Source: CAVQZC01 sp963718315
GTDB lineage: Bacteria > Actinomycetota > Thermoleophilia > Gaiellales > JAICJC01
Assembly: GCA_963718315.1 (NCBI GenBank)
Contig: CAVQZC010000010.1
Span: 186,001 to 250,000 of the forward strand
Length of the DNA: 64,000 bases
Direction: 5' to 3'
Under the pieces are notes generated by a model. The model saw nothing but the letters and a program-made list of their open reading frames with translations, did no database searches and was not told the origin of the DNA. This document shows positions 8,994-18,150 of this stretch, piece by piece. The translations under genes and the position numbers were made by a program. The number at the start of each line of letters is the position of its first letter. Positions within the stretch are counted from its first letter, which is position 1.

Positions 8994-9237
8994 GCCCGAC
9001 CGCCATCAGCTGGTAGAGCGGCTTGGGGCTCTTGAGCGTCTTGATCGTCTCCATCCGCCCGACCGACACGCCCTGCCGCTGGCAGAAGACGAGCAGCGAC
9101 TGGCGGTCGGAGCTGAGGACGCGCCACACCTGCTCCTGGCGGTGCCGGTCGAAATCCGGGTACACGCCGACCTGCCCGGCCAGGGCCCGGCGGATCGCCT
9201 CGTTGTACTGCTCGCGGTAGTCCTGCTCTTCCGACAT
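8953..9237 (-). CDS. Conserved small protein of unknown function
   Basis: A 94-residue soluble, charged protein (MSEEQDYREQYNEAIRRALA...KSPKPLYQLMAVGHDAQTIA) with no recognised motif. It precedes the MtnX-like phosphatase and overlaps its likely start, so the two may be co-translated. It is divergent from the DDAH gene, whose start is 32 nt away. Confidence 0.55.
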   Translation of the reverse strand: MSEEQDYREQYNEAIRRALAGQVGVYPDFDRHRQEQVWRVLSSDRQSLLVFCQRQGVSVGRMETIKTLKSPKPLYQLMAVGHDAQTIAKWAGSH

Positions 9238-9269
9238 CGGATCGGGCGGCAGTTTAGTCTGTTCGCCGC

Positions 9270-10135
9270 ATGCAAACCCTCACCTATGGCGCCCAGAGCA
9301 TGTCGGCGCCGCTCCGCGAGGTACTCGTCCACCGACCCGGCGAGGTGTTCGGCCGGGCCTACGACGACTCCCGTCACGGCTATCTGCGCGCGGTCGACCT
9401 CGACGCGGCCCAGCGGGAGCACGATGCCCTCTGTCAGATCCTCACCGACCTCGGGGCGAACGTGCACGAGCTCGGCGCCGAGAGCGGCAGCCCCGACCTG
9501 ACCTACACCTTCGACCCGGTGCTGGTCACCGACGCCGGCGCGATCATCCTCCACTCCGGCAAGCCGACCCGGCAGGGCGAGGAGCTGGTCATCGAGGGGT
9601 GGCTGCAACGACACACGGCGTCCCCACCGCCGGCCGGCTCGATCGACGGCGCGACCGCCGACGGCGGCGACACCTTCTGGCTCGACCACGACACGCTCTG
9701 CATCGGGCGTTCGCTGCGCACCAACCGCACGGGCGTCGCACAGCTTCAGGCTCTAGTTGAGGCTGAGACTGAGGTGTTCGACGTGGTCTACTGACAACGG
9801 GGCGGCCGAGTGCCTGCACCTGATGTCGGTGATCTCCCCCGTCGCCGACGACGTCGCGGTGGTGTACCTGCCGCTGCTGCCCTGCGGTCTCTACGAGCTG
9901 CTGGCGGAACGCGGCATCCGGCTGGTCGAGGTGCCCGAGGACGAGTACCTGACGCTGGGCGCGAACGTGCTCGCGGTCGCCCCCGGCGTCGTGCGTGGTG
10001 GCCGACGGCAACCCCCGCACCCGGCAGGCACTGCTCGACGCCGGCTGCGAGGTGCACGCCTTCCCGGCCGCCGACGTCGGCGTCAACGGCAGCGGCGGGC
10101 CGACGTGCCTGACTCGGCCGATCCTGCGCGGATGA
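9270..10135 (+). CDS. Dimethylargininase/arginine deiminase-superfamily hydrolase (two frame breaks)
   Basis: Pieces in three frames give about 288 residues of a DDAH-type amidinotransferase-fold protein. They are the N terminus REVLVHRPG, the GDTFWLDHDTLCIGRSLRTNRTG region with substrate-binding Asp and Arg, then ECLHLMSVISPVADDV with the catalytic His, and finally GSGGPTCLTRPILRG with the nucleophilic Cys next to the stop. DDAH hydrolyses methylated arginine to citrulline and methylamine. Frame changes (+1 each) are near 9790 and 9990. The stop at 10133-10135 overlaps the M20 start (ATGA). Confidence 0.8.
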
Positions 10136-11394
10136 AGAACCTCACCCCGGCGGAGCTCGCGGTCGTGTCCGCAGTCGACCGCGACCGCATCGCCGCCGAC
10201 CTGCAGGCGCTGGTGCGGATCCCCAGCGTGACCGGCGACGAGACGGCCGTGCAGAGCGAGGCGGCGCTGCGGATGGCCGATGCCGGGCTCGAGGTGGCGC
10301 AGGTCAACGCCGACCCGGCCGAACTCGCCGGCGACCCCGAGTTCCCCGGCATCGAGGTGCCCCGCACCGTGCTCCCGGTCGTCGCCGGGCGGGTCGGCTC
10401 GGGCGGGGGACGGCGGGTGATCATCGCCGGGCACGTGGATGTCGTCGCGCCCGGCGACCCCGACCAGTGGACGGAGGAGCCCTTCGGCGGCGAGATCCGC
10501 GACGGGCTGCTCTACGGGCGCGGCTCGTGCGACATGAAGGGCGGCGTGGTCGCCGGCCTGGCGGCGCTGCGTGCCATCGTGGCGACCGAGACGGAGCTCG
10601 ACGGGGAGGCGGAGCTGGTCACCGTTCCCAGCGAGGAGGACGGCGGCGCCGGGATGCTGGCGGCGATCCGGGCCGGGCACGTCGCCGACATGGCGGTGAT
10701 CACCGAGCCAACCCGGCTGGCGATCGTCACCGCCCAGGCCGGGGCGATCACGTTCGAGCTGACCGTCACCGGCCGCAACGCCCACGCCGCCTACCGTCGC
10801 GAGGGAGTCTCGGCGCTGGAGAAGTTCCGGCTGATCCACGACGCCCTGCTCGACAACGAGCAGCAGCGCAACGAGGCCGAGTCGGAACCCGCGATGCGCG
10901 ACCTCGGCCTCCCCTACCCCACCAACCTGGGCCGGATCCAGGGCGGCGCGTGGTCGTCCACCGTTCCCGACCGGCTGATCGTGGAGGGCCGCTACGGCGT
11001 GGCCGTCGGCCAGACCGCGGCCGAGGCCGAGGCGGAGCTGCGCGAGGTCGTGCAGGCGGCCTGTGACGCCGACCCCTGGCTGGCAGAGCACCCGGCAACG
11101 GTGATGATCACCGGAGGGCGGTTCGAGTCGGCGGCGGTGCCCACCTCTCACCCGCTGCCGTGGGGGCTGGGTGAGACGGCCCGCGACGTGCTCGGGCGGC
11201 TACCCGACTTCGTCGGCGTCCCATACGGCGCCGACATGCGGCTTCTGATCAACCAGGGCGCGACCCCGACGGTGCTCTACGGCCCGGGCGAGCCTCACCT
11301 GGCCCACGCGCCGAACGAGCACGTGCCCCTGGAGGATGTCGCCCGCTGTGCCCGCGTGCTCGCCGTGTGGGTGATGCGCGCGCTCGCCGCATAG
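10132..11394 (+). CDS. M20-family metallopeptidase (ArgE/DapE-like)
   Basis: The 420-residue protein has the M20 di-zinc set: GHVDVV (H101, catalytic D103), GRGSCDMKGG (D134), PSEEDGG (E168/E169), and a C-terminal PNEHVPLED His. The dimerisation domain contains GRNAHAAYR. Members deacylate or hydrolyse small N-acyl amino acids and peptides (ArgE, DapE). The ATGA overlap with the DDAH-like gene suggests a shared arginine-derivative pathway. A longer reading from 9757 belongs to the DDAH gene and is not used as the start. Confidence 0.88.
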   Translation: MKNLTPAELAVVSAVDRDRIAADLQALVRIPSVTGDETAVQSEAALRMADAGLEVAQVNADPAELAGDPEFPGIEVPRTVLPVVAGRVGSGGGRRVIIAGHVDVVAPGDPDQWTEEPFGGEIRDGLLYGRGSCDMKGGVVAGLAALRAIVATETELDGEAELVTVPSEEDGGAGMLAAIRAGHVADMAVITEPTRLAIVTAQAGAITFELTVTGRNAHAAYRREGVSALEKFRLIHDALLDNEQQRNEAESEPAMRDLGLPYPTNLGRIQGGAWSSTVPDRLIVEGRYGVAVGQTAAEAEAELREVVQAACDADPWLAEHPATVMITGGRFESAAVPTSHPLPWGLGETARDVLGRLPDFVGVPYGADMRLLINQGATPTVLYGPGEPHLAHAPNEHVPLEDVARCARVLAVWVMRALAA

Positions 11395-11403
11395 GCTTGC
11401 GAT

Positions 11404-12300
11404 CTACGCGGCGACCCGCACCCTCCCCCACCACTGCCCGAGCGCCACGCCGCCGACGATCACCACGCCGCCGGCCAGCTGCAGGCCGGACAGCGTCTCG
11501 CCCAGGAGCAGCGCGGCGAAGGCGGCGCCCAGGAACGGCTGGAGGTACATGTAGAGCGTGGCGCGGGCGGCGCCGATGTGCCGCAGGGCGTGGAAGTAGA
11601 GCAGGTTGGTCACCAGCAGCGGGAACACCGCGGAGTACGCCCACGCCGCGATGTGCAGCGGGCTCAGCGACGCGTAGTCCTGCGACACGGCCTGTGAGGC
11701 GGCGAAGGGGGTCAGCATGACCGTCCCGGCGAGGATGATCACGGCGCTCAGGCGGGCGGCGCTGTAGCGGCTGAACAGCGGCCGTAGCATCACCGAGTAG
11801 GCGGCCCAGGTGACGGCGGCGCCGAGCGCGAGCAGGTCGCCCTTGATCGTGAAGCCGGCGATCTCGGCGCCCCCCTCGACCACCAGGGTGACACCCACCA
11901 GCGAGACCAGCAGCGCGGCCCAGTGGTGGCGGCGGACGTGCTCGTGGCGCAGCCCGGCGGCGAACAGCGCGGCGAACGCCGGCGCCGAGGCCATGATCAG
12001 GGCGACGTTTCCGGCGCCGGTGTAGATGAGCGAGTAGTTGAAGCTGAGCTGGTTGAGCGTGATGCCGACGGCGGCGCACGCCAGCACGAGGCCCCAGTCC
12101 CGGCGCTCGATGCGGAGGCTGCCCTCGTGCACCAGCACGATCAGGCTGAACGCGACGCCGGCGACCGCGAACCGGGTGATCGAGAACGCGAGCGGCTGCC
12201 ACTCCCCGAGCGCGAACTTGGTGGTCGCATAGTTCAGCGACCACAACACGTTGGCGAACACAAGCATCGCATCCGCGCTCTCGAACCGCCGGTCCGCCAT
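11404..12300 (-). CDS. EamA/DMT-superfamily transporter
   Basis: About 298 residues with ten predicted transmembrane segments in two five-helix EamA halves (ANVLWSLNYATTKFALG near the N terminus; LGAAVTWAAYSVMLRPLF opening the second half). DMT proteins export amino acids or other small metabolites; the substrate cannot be predicted. ATG at 12300 is preferred over a TTG five codons upstream. The gene converges on the M20 gene 9 nt away. Confidence 0.85.
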   Translation of the reverse strand: MADRRFESADAMLVFANVLWSLNYATTKFALGEWQPLAFSITRFAVAGVAFSLIVLVHEGSLRIERRDWGLVLACAAVGITLNQLSFNYSLIYTGAGNVALIMASAPAFAALFAAGLRHEHVRRHHWAALLVSLVGVTLVVEGGAEIAGFTIKGDLLALGAAVTWAAYSVMLRPLFSRYSAARLSAVIILAGTVMLTPFAASQAVSQDYASLSPLHIAAWAYSAVFPLLVTNLLYFHALRHIGAARATLYMYLQPFLGAAFAALLLGETLSGLQLAGGVVIVGGVALGQWWGRVRVAA

Positions 12301-12383
12301 TCGCCTCGCAGACAATCACAAGCGGCGCGTCGCGGGCAACCGGGAACCGACTCCCCCGCCAGAAGCGTCACCGACCGCGTTGC

Positions 12384-12420
12384 ACTTCTGTGACGGCTCC
12401 TGGGTGGGGTCAGACCTCCG
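12384..12420. repeat. Intergenic repeat, copy 1 (GGGTGGGGTCAGACC core)
   Basis: A 37-nt segment that matches 55663-55699 at 31 of 37 positions, including a 15-nt identical core GGGTGGGGTCAGACC at 12402-12416. The core contains the imperfect palindrome GGGGTC-A-GACC(T/C)C. It is in the gap between the EamA and copper ATPase genes. The only other copy in this window is beside the multi-hairpin element near 55.7 kb. Confidence 0.6.
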
Positions 12421-12459
12421 TCAATCTGGCGCGGAGAAATGTGACACTCTCACAACCTA

Positions 12460-12476
12460 ATACCCCACCGGGGTAT
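12460..12476. promoter_or_regulatory. CsoR operator
   Basis: ATACCCCACCGGGGTAT is a perfect inverted repeat with 7-nt arms and a 3-nt centre, matching the known CsoR-type operator (TACCCC...GGGGTA). It ends 15 nt before the copA ATG and overlaps the expected promoter. CsoR bound here without copper would repress the operon that contains its own gene; Cu(I) would release it. Confidence 0.85.
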
Positions 12477-12490
12477 GGTAAGGTGGGTTC

Positions 12491-14890
12491 ATGGCCACCT
12501 CATCCCCCACGCGGCTCGACGTCGAGGTCGAGGGGATGACGTGCGCCGCCTGCGCTGCCCGGGTGCAGCGCTCCCTGAATGAGCTGGACGGAGTCACGGC
12601 CACCGTCAACCTGGCAACCGAGCGGGCGAGCGTGCAGTTCGCACCGGGTGCCGCGACGGTCGAGGCGATCGCCGGCCAGATCGAGCGCGCCGGCTATCAC
12701 GCACGCCTCCCGCAACAGGGGCGCGACGGGCGTCACCAACACCCCGCCGACTCCGATCGCCTGCAGCTCCGGCTCGCCGTGGCAGTGGTGCTCAGCGTCC
12801 CGGTGGTCGCGCTGGCGATGGTGCCCCCCCTGCGGTTCTCGGGCTGGGAGTGGGTCGCCGCAGCGCTGACGACGCCGGTCGTGCTGTGGGCCGCCTGGCC
12901 GATCCACCACGCGACGCTTCGCGGACTGCGGCGCGGCGCGGCGAACATGGACACCCTGATCTCGGTCGGCACGCTCTCGGCATACGGCTGGTCGCTCTAC
13001 GCCGCCGCCGCGTCCCAGCCCGTCTACTTCGAGGCAGCGGCAGCAACCACCGCGCTGATCCTCACCGGCCGCGTGCTCGAGTCGCGCGCCCGCCGCAAGG
13101 CCGGCGCCGCTCTGCGCGGTCTGCTCGACCGCGGCGCCAAGGAGGTGACCGTCCTTGCGAACGGCACGCCCTCGCGCGTTGCCATCGACGAGCTGCAGGT
13201 GGGAGACCTGTTCGTCGCGGCTCCCGGCGAGGCGATCGCGACCGACGGCGTGGTGATGGAGGGCAGCTCGGCCGTCGACCGCTCGCTGATCAGCGGTGAG
13301 CCGGTGCCGGTGGAGGTCGGTCCCGGCGACCCGGTCACCGGTGCCACCATCAACGCCGGCGGCAGGCTGGTCGTCTGCGCCACCGCGGTCGGCGCCGATA
13401 CGGCCGTCGCCCGGATCGGCCGCATGGTGGAGGAGGCGCAGACGGGCAAGTCGTCGGCGCAGCGGCTGGCAGACCGCGTGTCGGCCGTCTTCGTGCCGGC
13501 GGTGATCGGCATCGCCGCGCTGACGCTGGTCGGCTGGCTGGCCGCGGGAAACGCGGCCGGGGTGTCGGTCGAGGCTGCGGTCGCCGTGCTGATCGTCGCC
13601 TGCCCGTGCGCTCTGGGACTAGCTATCCCAACTGCGATCCTGGTCGGCAGCGGCCGCGGAGCGCAGCTCGGGATCGTTATCCGCCGGCCGGAGGCGCTCG
13701 AGCGCGCCGGGCGCGTGACCACGATCGTGCTGGACAAGACGGGCACGGTGACCGACGGCCGGGCCGAGGTCAACGACCTGCGGCTGGCCCCTGGCGCCGA
13801 GCGGCTGCCGACGCTGCGCCTGGCCGGCGCCGTCGCCGCAGCCAACGACCATCCCGTGTCGAGGGCGGTCGCCGCGTTTGCCGCCCGCGAGTCGGGCGAC
13901 CTGCCGCCGGTCAGCAGCCTCCAGGCCGTGCCGGGCCGCGGCGCCACCGCGACCGTCGAGGGCCACCGGGTGGAGCTCGGCCGAAACGACCGCGCGAGCG
14001 GCACCGAGGTTCGCATCGACGGCATCCCGGCGGCCTGGTTCACCGTCGGCGACGACGCGAAGCCGACCAGCCGGGAGGCGGTCGCGATGCTGCGCCGGCT
14101 CGGCCTGACCCCGGTGCTCCTCAGCGGCGACACCGTAGAGGCAGCGCAGCGTGTCGCTCAGGAGGTCGGCATCGACCGGGTGGTCGCAGACGTCCTCCCC
14201 GAGCAGAAGGTGGCCGAGGTCGAGCGCCTCCGCGGCAGCGGCGAGGTGGTGGCCATGGCCGGCGACGGCACCAACGATGCACCCGCGCTGGCCGCCGCCG
14301 ATCTGGGCATCGCCATGGGCGGGGGCACCGACGTCGCGATCGAGGCCGGCGACCTGACGCTGGTCAGCGGTGACCTGCGGTCGGTGGCCGACGCGGTCTC
14401 GCTGGCGCGCGCGACGAGGCGCACGATGGTCGAGAACCTCGGCTGGGCCTTCGCCTACAACGCGGTTCTCATCCCACTCGCCATCGCCGGGCTGCTCGAG
14501 CCGATGGCCGCCGCGGCGGCGATGGCATGCTCGAGCCTTGCCGTGGTCGGCAACAGCCTCCGGCTGCGCAGGTTCGCCGGGTTCAGAAGGGAGACAGACA
14601 TGACCCACGGCTATACCGACGATCGCGAAGCGCTGGTGCGGAGGCTCCACCGGATCGAGGGCCAGGTGCGCGGCATCGAGCGGATGGTCGAGGAGGATCG
14701 CTACTGCATCGACATCCTGACGCAGATCAGCGCCGTCGAGACTGCGCTCGAGAGCCTCGCGCTGCGCATCCTCGACGGCCACGTCAACCATTGCGTCTCG
14801 GGAGCGCTCGCTTCGGGCGATCCTGATGAGGCGCGCGCGAAGGCAAGCGAGATGCTCGAAGCCGTGCAGCGGTTTGCACGCGCTCGCTGA
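12491..14890 (+). CDS. copA: Cu(I)-exporting P1B-type ATPase, read in frame into CsoR
   Basis: The open frame is 799 residues. Residues 1-703 are a CopA-type ATPase: a heavy-metal domain with MTCAAC (C18, C21), transmembrane CPC at about 371-373, phosphorylated DKTGT with D415, and GDGTNDAP near 591. Residues 704-799 are a complete CsoR repressor. No stop codon separates them. CopA pumps Cu(I) out of the cell. An ordinary copA would end near RLRRFAG; one extra base close to there would hide a normal ATGA stop/start overlap at 14600, so the fusion may be an artefact. Confidence 0.9.
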   Translation: MATSSPTRLDVEVEGMTCAACAARVQRSLNELDGVTATVNLATERASVQFAPGAATVEAIAGQIERAGYHARLPQQGRDGRHQHPADSDRLQLRLAVAVVLSVPVVALAMVPPLRFSGWEWVAAALTTPVVLWAAWPIHHATLRGLRRGAANMDTLISVGTLSAYGWSLYAAAASQPVYFEAAAATTALILTGRVLESRARRKAGAALRGLLDRGAKEVTVLANGTPSRVAIDELQVGDLFVAAPGEAIATDGVVMEGSSAVDRSLISGEPVPVEVGPGDPVTGATINAGGRLVVCATAVGADTAVARIGRMVEEAQTGKSSAQRLADRVSAVFVPAVIGIAALTLVGWLAAGNAAGVSVEAAVAVLIVACPCALGLAIPTAILVGSGRGAQLGIVIRRPEALERAGRVTTIVLDKTGTVTDGRAEVNDLRLAPGAERLPTLRLAGAVAAANDHPVSRAVAAFAARESGDLPPVSSLQAVPGRGATATVEGHRVELGRNDRASGTEVRIDGIPAAWFTVGDDAKPTSREAVAMLRRLGLTPVLLSGDTVEAAQRVAQEVGIDRVVADVLPEQKVAEVERLRGSGEVVAMAGDGTNDAPALAAADLGIAMGGGTDVAIEAGDLTLVSGDLRSVADAVSLARATRRTMVENLGWAFAYNAVLIPLAIAGLLEPMAAAAAMACSSLAVVGNSLRLRRFAGFRRETDMTHGYTDDREALVRRLHRIEGQVRGIERMVEEDRYCIDILTQISAVETALESLALRILDGHVNHCVSGALASGDPDEARAKASEMLEAVQRFARAR
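14600..14890 (+). CDS. csoR: Copper-sensing repressor CsoR (nested or fused)
   Basis: An internal ATG at 14600, with an AGAAGGGAG ribosome site about 7 nt upstream, would give a free 96-residue CsoR. The Cu(I) ligands fall at C36, H61 and C65, the same numbers as in Mycobacterium tuberculosis CsoR, in DRYCIDIL and GHVNHC. The LVRRLHRIEGQVRGIERM DNA-contact helix is intact. It lies in the same frame as copA, so it may be made both free and as a fusion tail. The operator at 12460-12476 is its expected target. Confidence 0.8.
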   Translation: MTHGYTDDREALVRRLHRIEGQVRGIERMVEEDRYCIDILTQISAVETALESLALRILDGHVNHCVSGALASGDPDEARAKASEMLEAVQRFARAR

Positions 14891-14943
14891 CGCTCCTGCT
14901 CGGTAGACTCCGCCCACCGTTCACCCAGGTAGAGGGGTACTCA

Positions 14944-15993
14944 CTGCTGCCAACGCATCGCGCACCCGGACGGGTCAACCTGATGGGTGATCACACTGAT
15001 TACCACGACGGGCTCGTGCTGCCCGTCGCGATCGACCTTTCGATCGCGCTGACCTCGCGGCAGACCGACGACGGCCGCATCCGCCTCCGCTCGAGCGAGA
15101 TGCCCGACGCCCGCGACACGATCGACATCGCCGCCGACGGCAGCGACGACCCGCCCGGTCTGTGGCCGGCCTGGGGCCGCTACATCGCGGGCGTGACGCG
15201 CGAGCTGGCGAAGCTCGGCCGGGATCCGGTCGGGATCGAGGGCGTGATCGACTCCGCTGTGCCGCCGGGCGCGGGGCTGGCATCCAGCGCCGCGCTCGAG
15301 GTGTGCTGCGCGCTGGCGCTGTGCGACGCTGCCGGGCTGGAGCTGGAGGCCCGGGAGCTGGCCGCGGCCTGCATGCGGGCGGAGGGAATCGCCGGGGGGA
15401 TCCGGCCCGGCATCATGGACCAGCTGGTGTGCCTGCTCGGCCAGGAGAACCACGCACTGCTGATCGACTGCCGCACGCTCGACATCGAGCCGATCGAAAT
15501 CCCGCCGGGGATTGCGATCCTGATCGCTCACAGCGGCGTGCCGCGGGCGCTCGAGGACACGCGCTACGGCGAGCTGCGCGAGGCCGGCGAGCGCGTGGCC
15601 GCTGAGCTCGGTCTCCCCAGCCTCCGCGACGCCGACCCGGCGCTGGTGGCCGACAACCCGATCGGGCGCCACGTCACGTCCGAGAACCGGCGGGTGACCG
15701 AGACGGCCGTCGCCCTGCGCCGGGGCGACCTCGACCGCCTGGGCGAGCTGTTCGCCGAGAGCCATGCCAGCCTCCGCGACGACCTGGAGGTCGGGATCCC
15801 GGAGCTGGACGCCACGGTGAACGCCCTGCTCGCAGCCGGGGCGGCCGCTGCGCGGATGACCGGCGGAGGCTTCGGCGGCAGCGTGGTCGCGCTCTGCGAC
15901 GAGCGCAAGGCGGCTCAGATCGTGCTGGCCACGCGGGCGACGCGGGTGAAGCCGTCCGCGGGCGCCCTCGGCGGGCTCACCGAAACCGGCTGA
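14944..15993 (+). CDS. galK: Galactokinase-like GHMP kinase with probable CTG start
   Basis: The protein has the galactokinase signature GRVNLMGDHTDYHDG, the ATP loop VPPGAGLASSAALEV and the GHMP motif 3 RMTGGGFGGSVVAL. The first ATG (14983) falls inside the sugar-binding signature, so the real start must be upstream. In frame, only CTG codons at 14944 and 14947 are available, and AGAGGGG lies 6 nt before the first. From 14944 the length is 349 residues, near the galactokinase norm. Sugar could be galactose or a relative. Confidence 0.75.
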   Translation: MLPTHRAPGRVNLMGDHTDYHDGLVLPVAIDLSIALTSRQTDDGRIRLRSSEMPDARDTIDIAADGSDDPPGLWPAWGRYIAGVTRELAKLGRDPVGIEGVIDSAVPPGAGLASSAALEVCCALALCDAAGLELEARELAAACMRAEGIAGGIRPGIMDQLVCLLGQENHALLIDCRTLDIEPIEIPPGIAILIAHSGVPRALEDTRYGELREAGERVAAELGLPSLRDADPALVADNPIGRHVTSENRRVTETAVALRRGDLDRLGELFAESHASLRDDLEVGIPELDATVNALLAAGAAAARMTGGGFGGSVVALCDERKAAQIVLATRATRVKPSAGALGGLTETG

Positions 15994-17259
15994 GCTCCGC
16001 GGCGTGGGCCGCCAGCAGCTCGTCGAGCATCGCCTGGCCGGCCGGCAGCGAGGTGACCAGCGGGTGACTCATCATCGCCTGCAGCGCCACCCGTCGGTCT
16101 CCCTCCACCGCCGCCCGGGCGCCCAGGCGGGCATGCACCGCAAGCTGCGCCGCCAGGCCGGCGATCATGTCCGGCAGAGGGCCCATCGGCATCCGCTCGA
16201 CCTCACGGCCGCGCAGGATGCAGGGCACCTCGACCACGGCGTCGTCGGGCAGCCCGGGGATCGCCCCCTGGTTGGGAACGTTGAGCACGAACCGGGTCGG
16301 CTGGCCCGAGACGGCGGCGGCGATCACCCCGATCGCCAGGTCTCCGTGCTCGTCGCTGAACCGGCCCTCCATCGGCCGCGGCGAGTCGCTCTGCGCCGCC
16401 ACCCGGTAGCTCTCGATGATCGGCGGCAGCTCGGCCATGATCTCCTGGGCGCGGGTCTTGCCGGCGGCACGCTGGGCGGCGAGGCACTCGGGGTGCAGGA
16501 AGTAGTACTGGAGGTACCGGTTCGGCACCATCCCGAACAGGGGGAAGAGGCGCACGACCGGCCGCCAGTAGGGATCGACCTGGCCGACGTCGAGGCCGGC
16601 CAGCGCGCCGAACACCCGGTCGGTGGCGTCACCGCCGTCGATCCGAACGGCGCGGGTCAGAGTGAGGTGGTTGGTGCCCCAGGTGTCGACCTCCATCGCC
16701 CGCGGGTCGCAGCCGACGACACCTGAGAGAAAGCGGATCTCGCCCCCATGCTGGTCGCACAGGCCGATCACGTCGACGTCGGTGTAGCGGGTCAGCGCCT
16801 CGGTCACGATCTGGACCGGATTCGTGTAGTTCAGCAGCAGCGCTCCGGCCGCGGCACCGCGCCCCATCTCGTCGGCCACCTCGATCAGGGCGGGCACCGA
16901 TCGCAGGGCCATCGCCAGCCCGCCGGGGCCGGTGGTCTCCTGGCCGATCACGCCGTGGCGGGGCGGGATCAGCTCGTCCAGGTGCCGGGCAGCGAGGCCG
17001 CCCGGGCGGAACGTGGTGAGAACGAAGTCGGCTCCGTCCACCGCCCGTGACAGCTCGCCTGTCGACTGCAGCTCCATCGCACGGCGCCACCGGAGTCGAG
17101 GATCCGCCGGGTGAGCCGGGTCTGGAGGTCGAGGGCGTCGGCATCGATGTCGTGCAGGACAACGGTTGCCGGCTCCAGCACGGCGGCGGTGCGAGCCAGG
17201 CTGTAGGCGAGGCCGGGCATATACGCCGACCCGCCTCCGATGATCGCAATCCGCGTCAC
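15977..17259 (-). CDS. Glycoside hydrolase family 4 enzyme 1 (frameshifted)
   Basis: GH4 enzymes cleave glycosides by an NAD- and Mn-dependent redox mechanism. The N terminus VTRIAIIGGGSAYMPGLAYS (GTG at 17259) is the NAD-binding loop; the frame changes near 17080 and the rest follows with GQETTGPGGLAMALR, LLNYTNP and GTNHLTLTR. The metal/substrate Cys motif reads CDQHGG, unlike CNxP of 6-phospho-beta-glucosidases. Total length is about 427 residues. It ends 17 nt inside the galK 3' end, convergently. Confidence 0.8.
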
Positions 17260-17355
17260 CGGCCCATTCTCTCCGGCAGCGGCCGGAACCGTGCGCGACA
17301 ATGCACCAGATGATCGGAGCTTGCCGAGCTTGGTATCGATCCCTCCTACGACTTC

Positions 17356-18150
17356 GTGCGGTCGACGTTCCGCTTCCGCACGTTCGGCGACGATCTCGCC
17401 AGCCGCTGGATCGACGGCGGCCTCCACCGCGTGCTCGGGTCGGGGCTGGCGGTGCGAATCGAGGCGTCCGGCGTCACGGCCTACGGCGAGGTCACCGACG
17501 CCGACCGGATCGAGCTCGCCCACGCCCTCGGCGCCCGGTTCGACGTCCCCGGCCTGGTCGCCGCCTTCCCGGAGGTCGCGGCCCGCGCTCCTGGATTCCG
17601 GCCGCCGCTGCTGTACGACCCGTTCGAGATGCTGGTCACATCGGTCACCGCGCAGCAGATCTCGCTGAAGGTGGCGGCGGTCATGCGCCGCGGCCTGGTC
17701 GAGCGGTTCGGCCACCGGGTCGACCACGACGGCCGCACCTGGTGGCGGTTCCCGTCCGCCGACGACATCCGCGGCGGCGACCTCACCGGCCTGAAGCTGT
17801 CGGGCGCCAAGATCCGGGCGATCGGCTCGCTGGTGGACGCCTCCGCCGAGCTCGACCGGACAGAGCTCGACGCGCTCCCCGACGAGGACGTGATCGGCCG
17901 CCTGACCGAGCTGCACGGAATCGGCCGCTGGACGGCCGAGTGGTTCCTGGCCCGCTGCCTGGGTCGCCCATCGGTGGTCGCGGCCGGCGACCTGGGCGTG
18001 CGCAAGGCCGTCGCCGCCTGGTTCTCGGAGGACGCGATCTGGCCCGAGGAGCGGGTGCGCGAGGCGTGCGCCGTGTTCGGCATCCACACCAACCTCGCCG
18101 TGCACTACCTGCTCGCCGTCGGCGGTGAGGCCGATCAGGGCTTCCGCTAG
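17356..18150 (+). CDS. alkA: DNA-3-methyladenine glycosylase II (AlkA-type)
   Basis: This base-excision enzyme of the HhH-GPD family removes alkylated purines. From GTG 17356 it has 264 residues. The helix-hairpin-helix LTELHGIGRWTAEWF is at about 183-197 and the catalytic Asp in AAGDLGVRKAV is D212. An in-frame TGA at 17311 limits the start; ATG codons at 17301 and 17310 are in other frames. It sits alone on the plus strand inside the minus-strand sugar genes. Confidence 0.85.
   Translation: MRSTFRFRTFGDDLASRWIDGGLHRVLGSGLAVRIEASGVTAYGEVTDADRIELAHALGARFDVPGLVAAFPEVAARAPGFRPPLLYDPFEMLVTSVTAQQISLKVAAVMRRGLVERFGHRVDHDGRTWWRFPSADDIRGGDLTGLKLSGAKIRAIGSLVDASAELDRTELDALPDEDVIGRLTELHGIGRWTAEWFLARCLGRPSVVAAGDLGVRKAVAAWFSEDAIWPEERVREACAVFGIHTNLAVHYLLAVGGEADQGFR

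Noticed and set aside
12491..14890. Treating the copA-csoR frame as certainly a natural fusion
   Set aside because: A single +1 insertion, common elsewhere in this window, would recreate a normal ATGA overlap, so the fusion is reported only as a possibility.
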